Of a DNA stretch of 64,000 nt, positions 31,822 through 38,465 are shown one piece after another. The stretch spans positions 806,001-870,000 of the forward strand of contig NZ_JAXCHP010000001.1 in the NCBI RefSeq assembly GCF_035984545.1, read 5' to 3'. The notes below the pieces were generated by a model. That model was not told where the DNA came from. It saw only the letters and a list, made by a program, of their open reading frames with translations, and searched no databases. The position numbers and the translations under genes were made by a program. The first letter of the stretch is position 1, and each line of letters opens with the position of its first letter. This DNA comes from Cryobacterium sp. GrIS_2_6. GTDB lineage: Bacteria > Actinomycetota > Actinomycetes > Actinomycetales > Microbacteriaceae.

Positions 31822-32090
31822 TGGGAGATCGCCACAGCGAGAACGAGCAGGCCGAGGACGGCCAGTAGGAGCGCCGTGGTAGCCCAGGCGAGTGCGCTGT
31901 GCGACTTCCGGGGCGGGGCAATCGGGGCAGTCACAATGGGCGGGAGCATGAGGCTCCGCGCCACAGCGTCGCGTACCCACTGACGGTTCTCCATCAGATC
32001 CAGGCGGGAGATCTCCGGGTCAGACCAGGCGTAGGCGGGCACGTCGATGCTGTCGGCGTGCGGATCAAAGTTCGGGGGCGTGAAGCTCAT
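31818..32090 (-). CDS. Tail-anchored membrane protein
   Basis: 90 aa, ATG 32090 (ATGA overlap). Soluble N-terminal 65 residues and a C-terminal helix ATTALLLAVLGLLVLAVAI. Unknown. Confidence 0.55.
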   Translation of the reverse strand: MSFTPPNFDPHADSIDVPAYAWSDPEISRLDLMENRQWVRDAVARSLMLPPIVTAPIAPPRKSHSALAWATTALLLAVLGLLVLAVAISQ

Positions 32091-32410
32091 GAGGTCACCC
32101 GCCAGACGTTGACCTGTCGGTTACTACGGCCCGTGGCGGTGACGCCGGATGCTTCGATCACGCCGTCCTTGGTGAGTTCCGACCGCCGCTTGCGGGGTGA
32201 GTCGAGGTCGGCGGGCACGTAGTCGAGCTCGGCGAAGTACGCGGCCGTCAACTGCTCGTCCGTCATCGGGCGGCCCGTGATCAGCCGGAGTACGGCGGCC
32301 TTGACGTGCACCCGGTTCGTGTTGCTGTCCGCCGCGGCGTGGGAGGTGAGCGGGTCCGACTCTCGGGCTCTCGTCGTGTCGGCGCCGGTGATAGTTGGTA
32401 CGGTGTCCAT
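32087..32410 (-). CDS. Winged-helix-like hypothetical protein
   Basis: 107 aa, ATG 32410 with AAAGGA upstream. DPLTSHAAADSNTNRVHVKA and the following helices plus a wing (RKRRSELTKDGVIEASGV) match a small DNA-binding fold common in actinophages. A GGCCTCAC hairpin lies just upstream. Confidence 0.6.
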   Translation of the reverse strand: MDTVPTITGADTTRARESDPLTSHAAADSNTNRVHVKAAVLRLITGRPMTDEQLTAAYFAELDYVPADLDSPRKRRSELTKDGVIEASGVTATGRSNRQVNVWRVTS

Positions 32411-32433
32411 GACGTTCCTTTCGTGTGCGTGAT

Positions 32434-32466
32434 GGCCTCACTGGCTCGAACCGGTGAGGCCTTTTT
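32434..32466 (+). terminator. GGCCTCAC hairpin with T5 on the plus strand
   Basis: GGCCTCAC pairs with GTGAGGCC across a 12-nt loop, followed by TTTTT on the plus strand. No plus gene precedes it. On the minus strand it forms a leader hairpin 24 nt before the ATG at 32410. A near twin stands before the gene at 36426-36599. Confidence 0.5.
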
Positions 32467-32476
32467 CGTGTGTGCG

Positions 32477-32533
32477 TAGCGCCGGGAGGATTCGAACCTC
32501 CGCAACCCCGCGACCGACTCGGCGCCCGTCGTG
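32477..32533 (-). other. tRNA-like 3' half (remnant)
   Basis: On the minus strand a perfect T arm (GGAGG, loop TTCGAAT, CCTCC) is followed by CGGCGCTA like an acceptor strand. The space before it is too short for D and anticodon arms, so this is probably a decayed tRNA or an old attachment site. Confidence 0.35.
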
Positions 32534-33100
32534 CTACTGCGTTTTTGCGGTGACGGTTGGTGCACCGTCGAGCAGGATCAGACCCTGCGTGTTGTCCCAG
32601 TGGGCAGCGCCACCCTCGGTCTGCACGTCGCCCTCCCAGTAGGAGATGTACTTACTCCCATCGGAGGCGACACAGACGACGTACGTTCCAGACGATGCGC
32701 CCGTGTACACGCCGCTCGGCTCCTGCTGTGCGACAACCCCGTAGCCGGCCGCCGCCCCGCTGGTGTTGGTGATCTGGTCCGGATTGGTCAGCTGCGCGGT
32801 CGTCGGGACGGCGAACCCGATGGACGGGCACACCTTGATCGGCTTGGGCGTGCCCTGATTGAAGAAGAACGTGGTCGTCGCAACCCCGTGGATCTGCGCG
32901 TTCTCCACGTCGATCACCGTCTGCCTGTATTGGGACCAGTCAGCGGCGGGGATCGGTTGGTTCTTCTGGTAACGGTCCAACTGGCTGTTCGACGCCACCT
33001 GATCGTTCTGCGTGGCGCTCGGCGTTTCCGTGCAGCCCGTCAGCGCCAGCCCGAGGGCGACCACGGCGGCCAAGGCGAGAATGGTTTTCTTGCGGTTCAT
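32534..33100 (-). CDS. Lipoprotein
   Basis: 188 aa, ATG 33100. Signal peptide of type II: basic MNRKK, hydrophobic core, lipobox LTGC with Cys at about 23. The mature part is polar and beta-rich (GTYVVCVASDGSKYISYW). Anchored outside the cell membrane, it may act in superinfection exclusion or lysogenic conversion. The paired upstream gene is also exported. Confidence 0.7.
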   Translation of the reverse strand: MNRKKTILALAAVVALGLALTGCTETPSATQNDQVASNSQLDRYQKNQPIPAADWSQYRQTVIDVENAQIHGVATTTFFFNQGTPKPIKVCPSIGFAVPTTAQLTNPDQITNTSGAAAGYGVVAQQEPSGVYTGASSGTYVVCVASDGSKYISYWEGDVQTEGGAAHWDNTQGLILLDGAPTVTAKTQ

Positions 33101-33114
33101 GGTTGCTCTTTCTG

Positions 33115-33405
33115 TTAGAAGCAGATGCGGGCGTTTGCCTGCACCAGATCGGTGGGGGCCGGTTTCAGGTCCGGGAAGACCTGGCAGAAGGTGACCTTGA
33201 TCTGTGCCTTCTGCGCGGGGTCGAGCGCCTTGTCGTAACCGGCGATGCGGTCGCGCTCCTGGGAGACAAGACCCGACTGGTACTGCTGGCCGTTCGTGTT
33301 CACGCCGTACTGTGCGGTCTGGTTGGCCTGAGCGAGCGCCCAGTAGCCGAACCACGCACCGACAAGCACGACGATCGCGGCAAGGGTGAGTAAGACGTAT
33401 TTCAT
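33115..33405 (-). CDS. Small exported or membrane-anchored protein
   Basis: 96 aa, ATG 33405 with GAGAGG upstream. N-terminal helix YVLLTLAAIVVLVGAWFGYW, then a soluble domain with two Cys (TFCQVFP, ARICF). Lies directly before the lipoprotein gene and probably functions with it. Confidence 0.6.
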   Translation of the reverse strand: MKYVLLTLAAIVVLVGAWFGYWALAQANQTAQYGVNTNGQQYQSGLVSQERDRIAGYDKALDPAQKAQIKVTFCQVFPDLKPAPTDLVQANARICF

Positions 33406-33901
33406 ATGGACCTCTCTGTTGGTGAGTGCCAGTGCGCCGATCAGTGAGCGCACGCACTGGCTGGTCGGGACTCGAAGCCGACCGGCTGGTTACCTCGTGA
33501 CCGCTTAGCCCTTACCGGGTACCCATGAGGGCCGTCTGTAACCACGTCTGCCGCCGATCGCGCTAGAGCGGTCATCGACGGCCTTACCCACCAACCTCAG
33601 GGGGTCAGCGGTCGTGCTCCCCTGCCGTTTGTGGCCTGGGTCATGTGAGCGAGGGCTTTACGGGCCTGACGCTCTACGCAACGAATCTGCTGCGCCTCTC
33701 CGGCCGGGTGCTAAACCGTGCGGAGGCTTCCCCTCATCTATTTCGCGGGGTTCCGTGTGTAGTTATGAATGAGCGAGCGCCCCCTCCTTCACGCGGACCC
33801 GGAGGCGGCGTGTGGCATGGGGCAGAGCTGGTCGTGCAGCCGTTTTAGGTTCGGCAAACCTGATCCCCAGACGCCGGCGAGAGCGACGGGGGACAGATGC
33901 C
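33406..33901. other. Structured non-coding stretch at the head of the early operon
   Basis: About 500 bp with no protein-like frame. Several stems are visible: GGTCGG/CCGACC at 33464-33484 with loop containing TTCGAG on the minus strand, and GGCCGTC/GACGGCC enclosing about 40 bp at 33530-33583. It could hold an untranslated leader or a small RNA. No full tRNA cloverleaf was found. Confidence 0.45.
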
Positions 33902-34129
33902 CTACTTCTGCAGGGGTTCCGGCTTGTCCAGGGGGGCAGTTTCAGCCCACTCGAGGAGGTCGCTGTGGAGGATCATCGGCTTCGAGTTGCGAAACCGAGG
34001 GGTCAAGGTGTTGGCCGCGATAGCCTTCTTGATGGTGTCGACCGACTGGCCGATAGCGCGGGCCGCGCCTGGAATGTCATAGGCGATAGGGGCCGGGGCC
34101 AGATTCGACCAGCGGTCGAGGGCGGTCAT
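33902..34129 (-). CDS. Excisionase-like winged-helix protein
   Basis: 75 aa, ATG 34129 (ATGA overlap with the Cro-like gene). AYDIPGAARAIGQSVDTIKK is the recognition-helix region and PMILHSDLLEWAE the wing, as in AlpA/Xis proteins. As an early gene next to the switch it likely controls integrase direction or the operon. Confidence 0.7.
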   Translation of the reverse strand: MTALDRWSNLAPAPIAYDIPGAARAIGQSVDTIKKAIAANTLTPRFRNSKPMILHSDLLEWAETAPLDKPEPLQK

Positions 34130-34368
34130 ACTGCAACCTCAGCGGAGTCGGCACGCTGGAGGAGTTCAGAGATTGATATCCCGAGGAAAGCGCAGCAGGC
34201 GTCAAGCTCATCTACGTAGAAGGGCATGACGCCTGCTAGGCGGCGTCTCAGGACTGGTACTGCAATGTCGGTGGCTCGTGACAGGCTGGCCTTGGTCTTG
34301 TTCTGTCGGGCAAGTTCTGCGCGAAGCTCAGTCGCGATCCTTGCTCTTCTTAGCTTGGTGTGTTCCAT
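34126..34368 (-). CDS. Cro-like XRE regulator
   Basis: 80 aa, ATG 34368 (an ATG at 34380 is also in frame). KASLSRATDIAVPVLRRRLA is the HTH and FLGISISELLQRA the closing helix. It is divergent from the plus-strand repressor across a compact operator region and is first in the leftward early operon. Confidence 0.7.
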   Translation of the reverse strand: MEHTKLRRARIATELRAELARQNKTKASLSRATDIAVPVLRRRLAGVMPFYVDELDACCAFLGISISELLQRADSAEVAV

Positions 34369-34388
34369 GTAGAACAGCATGGCACACG

Positions 34389-34447
34389 TTGGAACGTTTA
34401 GGAACCATATGGAACTATTTAGGCGAAAAATAGCGGATTAGTTCCAT
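34389..34447. promoter_or_regulatory. Phased operator boxes of the lysis-lysogeny switch
   Basis: GGAAC boxes at 34391, 34401 and 34411 are spaced exactly 10 bp. ATGGAACTA (34409-34417) and TAGTTCCAT (34439-34447) form a perfect 9-bp inverted repeat. The region separates divergent Cro-like and repressor-like genes and should contain both promoters. Confidence 0.65.
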
Positions 34448-34486
34448 CGGTGGCACACTGGGGGCATGCCCGGAGGAACAAAGAGC

Positions 34487-34756
34487 GTGCCAGGTCCGCT
34501 CACAGAAGCTATTACGTCTATCCTGCGCGCCCGCATGGGCCGTGACAACATCACCAAGACAGCTCTGGCCGCCGCGGTGGGAATCTCGCGACCGCAAATG
34601 CAGAAGATACTGGCCGGCGAGAAGCAGATCGACATCGAGCAGATCGACGCTATCTGCTGGGCGCTCGGCTTGAAAACTCGGGCCGTGATAGCCGAGGCCG
34701 ACGCTGCGTCCAGTTCACGCAACGCCGAGCCCGACCGAGGGATTGCGCCGCTTTAG
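34487..34756 (+). CDS. XRE-family repressor-like protein
   Basis: 89 aa. The GTG at 34487 with GGAGG 8 nt upstream is chosen; the in-frame ATG at 34466 would add 7 residues. HTH: ITKTALAAAVGISRPQMQKI, followed by IDIEQIDAICWALG. It is the only plus-strand gene of the switch region, so the best candidate for the immunity repressor. It lacks the C-terminal oligomerisation domain of lambda CI. The stop overlaps that of the convergent gene. Confidence 0.65.
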   Translation: MPGPLTEAITSILRARMGRDNITKTALAAAVGISRPQMQKILAGEKQIDIEQIDAICWALGLKTRAVIAEADAASSSRNAEPDRGIAPL

Positions 34757-34989
34757 GCAATCCATCTCGGCATGGTTTCCAGCCATGCCACCAAATCTGC
34801 GTGCAGGACGATAGCCCGGTCAGATCCCATGCACGGGACCCTTCGGGCGCTCAGCTTGTTCGTGGCGAGCGCGACTTCGATGTCTCTTTCCTCGACCCCT
34901 GCTGCATCCGCTGATTCGGTGATTGTGTATCCACACTTGCTCAATTTGTACCCCAGTGCTTCCCCTGCGCCGAGCCATTCTCGGTGCAT
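34753..34989 (-). CDS. Second excisionase-like winged-helix protein
   Basis: 78 aa, ATG 34989. ITESADAAGVEERDIEVALA and AIVLHADLVAWLETMP parallel the protein at 33902-34129 (ILHSDLLEWAE). Located after integrase on the same strand, it is a good candidate for the directionality factor or a paralogous regulator. Confidence 0.6.
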   Translation of the reverse strand: MHREWLGAGEALGYKLSKCGYTITESADAAGVEERDIEVALATNKLSARRVPCMGSDRAIVLHADLVAWLETMPRWIA

Positions 34990-35056
34990 GGTTCAACGGT
35001 ATGTCCCACCGCTGACACCCAAAGCTGTGTAGTCCTCATTAATGGGGACAGCTGAT

Positions 35057-35086
35057 CAGGGGTTTAGGCATGTCTAACCCTGTTTT
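35057..35086 (+). terminator. Plus-strand terminator after the repressor gene
   Basis: CAGGG and TTAG pair with CTAA and CCCTG across a short loop, then TTTT. It ends about 330 nt after the repressor stop and overlaps the integrase 3' end. Confidence 0.5.
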
Positions 35087-36429
35087 GGGGGTACGTCGAG
35101 AGGCATCAAAGCGGAGATTGCCGTCAGCGCCTTGTCAAGTTGCTTGCGATCGACCGTCTGATAGGCGCGGGTCACTGCGAACGAGTTGTGCCCGAGTATC
35201 TTCATGATGATCGCTTCGGGCACGTTGGCCTCGAGTAGCAGGGACGCGGTTGTGTGTCGTGCGGCGTGCAGGGGGACACTTGCGACCCCGGCGCGTTCGA
35301 GTACGGCGTGCCAGGCGAGGTTGTCGGGGGAGGGGTCGAGGGGTGAGCCGTCAAGGGGCTGCCGGACACGTATCGTACCCTTAGCGCCGCCCCGGTTCAG
35401 CTTGGGATCTTGCGTCCACACGAGGCCGTGCGGGTTGGGTTCGGTCGCGGCCACGGCGATGCGGCGCTCGATGATGGTGCGCAGCGGTTCCACGAGGGGG
35501 ATGATGCGCCACCCTGCCGCAGACTTCGGGCGGGTGAGACACAGACCGGTGGTTCCGAGGCGTCGATATTCCCAGTCGGCGGGGTGCGTGATCTTCTGTT
35601 GCGGGCAGTCGGTGCCGCGCTTGCGTCCGCACGTTCCGCCGCAACCGTGCTCCCAGGTGATGCGTTGCAGCTGCCAGGACAGGTCGAGAACATCGGTTAC
35701 CCGGTCGAGCTCCAGCCCGATCACTTCACCTTGCCGCGCACCCGTGAGTAGCGCCGTCGCCCAGCGCGATCCCAGCCGGTCACCTGCGACCGCCTGTAGG
35801 ACTTTCACGCCGTCAAGGGCTGTCATTACGCCAAGGTTCGCCACGGCCTTACGTGGGGCGTCAGCGAGCTTGGCGGGGTTCTTCGTGATGCGTGACTCGC
35901 GTTCGGCATAGTCGAGTGCGACCGTCAGCATCCGGTGCGTGTTCATCGCTGTGGTCGAGGACAGGAAACCCTTGCTCGGGTCGTTCGGGTTCTTCGGCTT
36001 TGACGTGATGTAATCGGCCACCCGGTAGATGTGCACAGCGGTCAGTTTGTCCAACCGGATCTTGCCAATCGCGGGGATCACGTAGTTGTTGATCTGGCCC
36101 CGGTATGCGCTCGCAGTACGCGGGGCAATCTTCTTCAGCGCGATCGTGTCAAACCAGATGTTCATCCACTTCTCAACGGTGACACTCGACGTCGAGAGAT
36201 CCCCGTTCTTGAGCAGGTCGCGCCTGGCGTTCTTTGCCTTGAGCTTCACGGCGCCCTCGGTCTTGGCGACGAGGACCTTGCGCCGGCGTGTGCCGTCACG
36301 CGAGGGGAGCTCGACGGGCACGCACCACATTCCATCGGATGCGCGCTGGTACGGTCGGGGCTCCCCACGCGGCTGGCGGGTCTTCTTCACAGCCTCGGGT
36401 TCAGGCTTCGGGACACGAGGCTTGGTCAC
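35074..36429 (-). CDS. int: Tyrosine integrase
   Basis: 451 aa. The GTG at 36429 with AGGAG 8 nt upstream overlaps the stop of the small gene before it. An N-terminal arm-binding region (about 1-70) and core-binding domain (about 80-195) precede the catalytic domain with R232 (TGARQGE), K302 (RPKSAAGWR), H388xxR391 (HAARHT), H414 (ILGHNS) and Y423 (RAYQT). A Cys insert (C263, C267, C275) occurs in several actinophage integrases. It acts on the attP at 37153-37386, 730 bp upstream. Confidence 0.93.
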   Translation of the reverse strand: MTKPRVPKPEPEAVKKTRQPRGEPRPYQRASDGMWCVPVELPSRDGTRRRKVLVAKTEGAVKLKAKNARRDLLKNGDLSTSSVTVEKWMNIWFDTIALKKIAPRTASAYRGQINNYVIPAIGKIRLDKLTAVHIYRVADYITSKPKNPNDPSKGFLSSTTAMNTHRMLTVALDYAERESRITKNPAKLADAPRKAVANLGVMTALDGVKVLQAVAGDRLGSRWATALLTGARQGEVIGLELDRVTDVLDLSWQLQRITWEHGCGGTCGRKRGTDCPQQKITHPADWEYRRLGTTGLCLTRPKSAAGWRIIPLVEPLRTIIERRIAVAATEPNPHGLVWTQDPKLNRGGAKGTIRVRQPLDGSPLDPSPDNLAWHAVLERAGVASVPLHAARHTTASLLLEANVPEAIIMKILGHNSFAVTRAYQTVDRKQLDKALTAISALMPLDVPPKQG

Positions 36430-36599
36430 GCCTTGCGCTCCTGGCTGTCGTTCATCATCTTGGCCACCTTCTCCATGATCGGGGGCCGCGGCCCTTCGGG
36501 GATTCTTCTGGCATGCACGCTCCACATTGAGCCGCACATGACACCGGACCTATCCAGTCTTCTGCCGACTGAAGCGTTACGGGGGTTGCTAGAGTGCAT
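36426..36599 (-). CDS. Small protein translationally coupled to integrase
   Basis: 57 aa, ATG 36599 with AAGGAAGG upstream. Its TGA overlaps the integrase GTG. It includes VGRRLDRSGVMCGSMWSVHA and PIMEKVAKMMNDSQERK. A weak resemblance to an XRE helix pair is possible. It may be a regulator or leader that couples integrase translation. Confidence 0.55.
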   Translation of the reverse strand: MHSSNPRNASVGRRLDRSGVMCGSMWSVHARRIPEGPRPPIMEKVAKMMNDSQERKA

Positions 36600-36634
36600 G
36601 ATGTTCCTTCCTTGTCGAGAGCTTGGATTGAACT

Positions 36635-36670
36635 GGCCTCACGGGCTCCTACACCCGTGAGGCCTTTTTT
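36635..36670 (+). terminator. Second GGCCTCAC hairpin with T6 on the plus strand
   Basis: GGCCTCACGGG pairs perfectly with CCCGTGAGGCC across an 8-nt loop, followed by TTTTTT on the plus strand. On the minus strand it precedes the ribosome site of the gene at 36599, like its twin at 32434-32466. Confidence 0.6.
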
Positions 36671-36678
36671 GTTGCGAG

Positions 36679-36882
36679 CTAGATCTGGGAAATCTCGACG
36701 GTTAGCGCGCGCATGTCTTCGTAGGCCGCTGCGTAACGCGCCCGGAACTTGGCAAGTTCAGGGCCGGCGTTGAACTGGTAAACCCCCACCCCAAAGCTGG
36801 CATCGTCAATGCGCTGGGTGATCGCAATGAGCTCCCGCGCGAGGTCGGCTCCGGTTCTTCTGGTGTTCGTCTTGGTGGGCAT
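36679..36882 (-). CDS. Small helical hypothetical protein
   Basis: 67 aa, ATG 36882. Helical: GADLARELIAITQRIDDASF, GPELAKFRARYAAAYEDMRA. Unknown. Confidence 0.55.
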   Translation of the reverse strand: MPTKTNTRRTGADLARELIAITQRIDDASFGVGVYQFNAGPELAKFRARYAAAYEDMRALTVEISQI

Positions 36883-36884
36883 GT

Positions 36885-37133
36885 CTAGAGGACCGATCCG
36901 AGAATCGTGAGCTTGTCCGGGTTCAGCCACCTGGAATGGGCCACGTTGCCCCGGTCCAGGCGGGTGCCGTGAACCTCGCCCCTCGAAATGCCGTCTACCA
37001 CCCGTTGCGTCTTGGACCCCGCGGTTACAACAATGTCGCCGAGCTTGATTTCGAGGCTTTTCGCGTTGGTGATGCTCGGCACCGTGTTCCCGGATGGGGA
37101 GATGCTGCTCTTGGTGTTCCCTGTTTCGCTCAT
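36885..37133 (-). CDS. Hypothetical protein
   Basis: 82 aa, ATG 37133, ending 2 nt before the next start. KSLEIKLGDIVVTAGSKTQR reads as a small beta domain. It begins 20 bp from the attP arm sites. Unknown. Confidence 0.55.
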   Translation of the reverse strand: MSETGNTKSSISPSGNTVPSITNAKSLEIKLGDIVVTAGSKTQRVVDGISRGEVHGTRLDRGNVAHSRWLNPDKLTILGSVL

Positions 37134-37152
37134 GTCTAGAACCTAGCACGAC

Positions 37153-37386
37153 GTTAGCCTAACCGTTAGCCTAAGTGTCTTCGCGCTACGGGGTGCTAGC
37201 GAGATGTGAACCGCGTAATCATGCGGATGTTCAATGATTCATTGCCCCCAAAACCATTAAACAGCGAGCTTCTAATCCGCTTGTCGTTGGTTCGATTCCA
37301 ACCGGGGGCACCAATGAAACAAAGGGATGCAAGGGTGTTCGACCCCCATCCGGGAAACGGTTTGTAAGCCTAACGTTTAGCCTAAC
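37153..37386. other. attP: attP region with tandem integrase arm-type sites
   Basis: GTTAGCCTAAC (37153-37163) and GTTAGCCTAAG (37165-37175) lie on one side of the core. GTAAGCCTAAC (37364-37374) and GTTTAGCCTAAC (37375-37386) lie on the other, all in one orientation and paired at 11-12 bp. Such direct pairs flanking a core are the normal plan of arm sites for tyrosine integrases. Confidence 0.8.
37269..37313 (+). other. attP core: 3' half of a tRNA-Arg(TCT)
   Basis: The 45 bp read as anticodon loop CTTCTAA (TCT), stem TCCGC, variable TTGTC, T arm GTTGG-TTCGATT-CCAAC, acceptor CGGGGGC, A, CCA. Upstream bases do not complete the anticodon stem, so only the 3' half is carried. Integration would regenerate an intact host tRNA gene. 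Confidence 0.8.
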
Positions 37387-37510
37387 GAGTTTTAAACAGT
37401 ACCCCATGAGGCCGCGACTGGCATGTGACGCCGTGTCACCCGGAATGGGGGAGTTGCGGGGGACGTCACTGCCCGTCGTGCTTGACGGCGGTGCTCGCGC
37501 GTTAACGACG

Positions 37511-37559
37511 AAAAGGCCCCCGGCTCACCCACCGAAGTGGATGGCCGAGGGCCTTATTT
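37511..37559. terminator. Bidirectional terminator-like hairpin
   Basis: AAGGCCCC-CGGC pairs with GCCG-GGGCCTT across about 19 nt. It is flanked by AAAA on the left and TTATTT on the right, so it could stop transcripts from both directions between the tail gene cluster and attP. Confidence 0.6.
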
Positions 37560-37679
37560 GCGTGCGGACGAATCACACGTACTGGGTCGAATTGACGGGG
37601 TTACGCGAGGGCGGTGTGCCCTTGTTCGGGGGGTCTCGTTCGGCATCCTGCCGGGTAGCAGCCCCGTAGGCTCAAAGTT

Positions 37680-38465
37680 ATGTCACGGGGGAAGAAACGC
37701 AGCCGGAGGAACCACCACCAGTCGAGGCAGACTCGCATGCTGACGATGGTCGGTATCGGCCTGACGGTGGTCGCAGCGCTTGCCCTGGTCGTCGTCGCGC
37801 TCAGTCCACGCGCCACCGAGTCTTCGTACGCTCGACCGGCCGAGACTGCATCGCCCACAGTGGAGGCCGCGAGGACGGCATTCCAGACCTTCGTTGCGGC
37901 GAAGCCCGGACCGGTCGCTATGGCCAGCCTCGGAAGCTCACTGACAGCGGGTAACGGCGCGAGCACCTACGCGGAGACCTGGGGTTGGAAGCTCAAGACC
38001 ACGCTCGGCGACCGATTCACGATCGGCGTCCACGGCTACCCAGGCCAAACAATCAAGGCGATCCGCGCAAGCGGCGGCGTTGCGGCGGTCGAGGCCGACC
38101 ATCCTGACATCGTGTTCGTTGAGCCGGGCACTCCGAACAACATGGGTCAGGCGCTCAGCATCAAGGACTCCAAGAGCCTGACCGCCCAGACGATCGCGGA
38201 TCTCCGCGCACAACTTCCCGACGCCTTCATTGTTGGGATCGTGCCTTCACCAATTGCCGACCTCGGCAGCAATTCCCTCGGCCTGCACTACTCCGACTAC
38301 ATCGCGGGAGATCGCGAAGCTCTCGCCTCTGCGAACGTTGTCTGCGATGTGTTCGCCGCGTTCTCGGATACGAGCACTCAGCTCCGCGACGGCGTGCACC
38401 CGAACGATCAGGGGAACACGATCTGGGCGGACGCCGTCGTTGCCTGCCTGACGGCTACGCCCTAG
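37680..38465 (+). CDS. Membrane-anchored SGNH/GDSL-like hydrolase
   Basis: 261 aa, ATG 37680. TAGGCT lies 7 nt upstream, suggesting a leaderless start. Basic N-terminus, one helix (about 21-42), then an outward SGNH fold: S87 in LGSSLTAG, N153/N154 in GTPNNMG, D237 and H240 in DGVHPNDQGN. Likely an extracellular esterase acting on cell-wall or polysaccharide acyl groups. Plus-strand position next to attP suggests a gene expressed in the prophage. Its stop overlaps that of the convergent SGNH fibre gene. Confidence 0.75.
   Translation: MSRGKKRSRRNHHQSRQTRMLTMVGIGLTVVAALALVVVALSPRATESSYARPAETASPTVEAARTAFQTFVAAKPGPVAMASLGSSLTAGNGASTYAETWGWKLKTTLGDRFTIGVHGYPGQTIKAIRASGGVAAVEADHPDIVFVEPGTPNNMGQALSIKDSKSLTAQTIADLRAQLPDAFIVGIVPSPIADLGSNSLGLHYSDYIAGDREALASANVVCDVFAAFSDTSTQLRDGVHPNDQGNTIWADAVVACLTATP

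Noticed and set aside
33455..33540. Complete tRNA gene near 33470
   Set aside because: A T-arm-like stem exists but no matching acceptor strand, and the G53-C61 pair is missing. Kept only as part of a structured non-coding region.
37244..37313. Full tRNA-Arg gene at attP
   Set aside because: GCCCCC at 37244 could pair with the acceptor strand, but D arm and anticodon 5' stem do not form; only the 3' half is tRNA-like.
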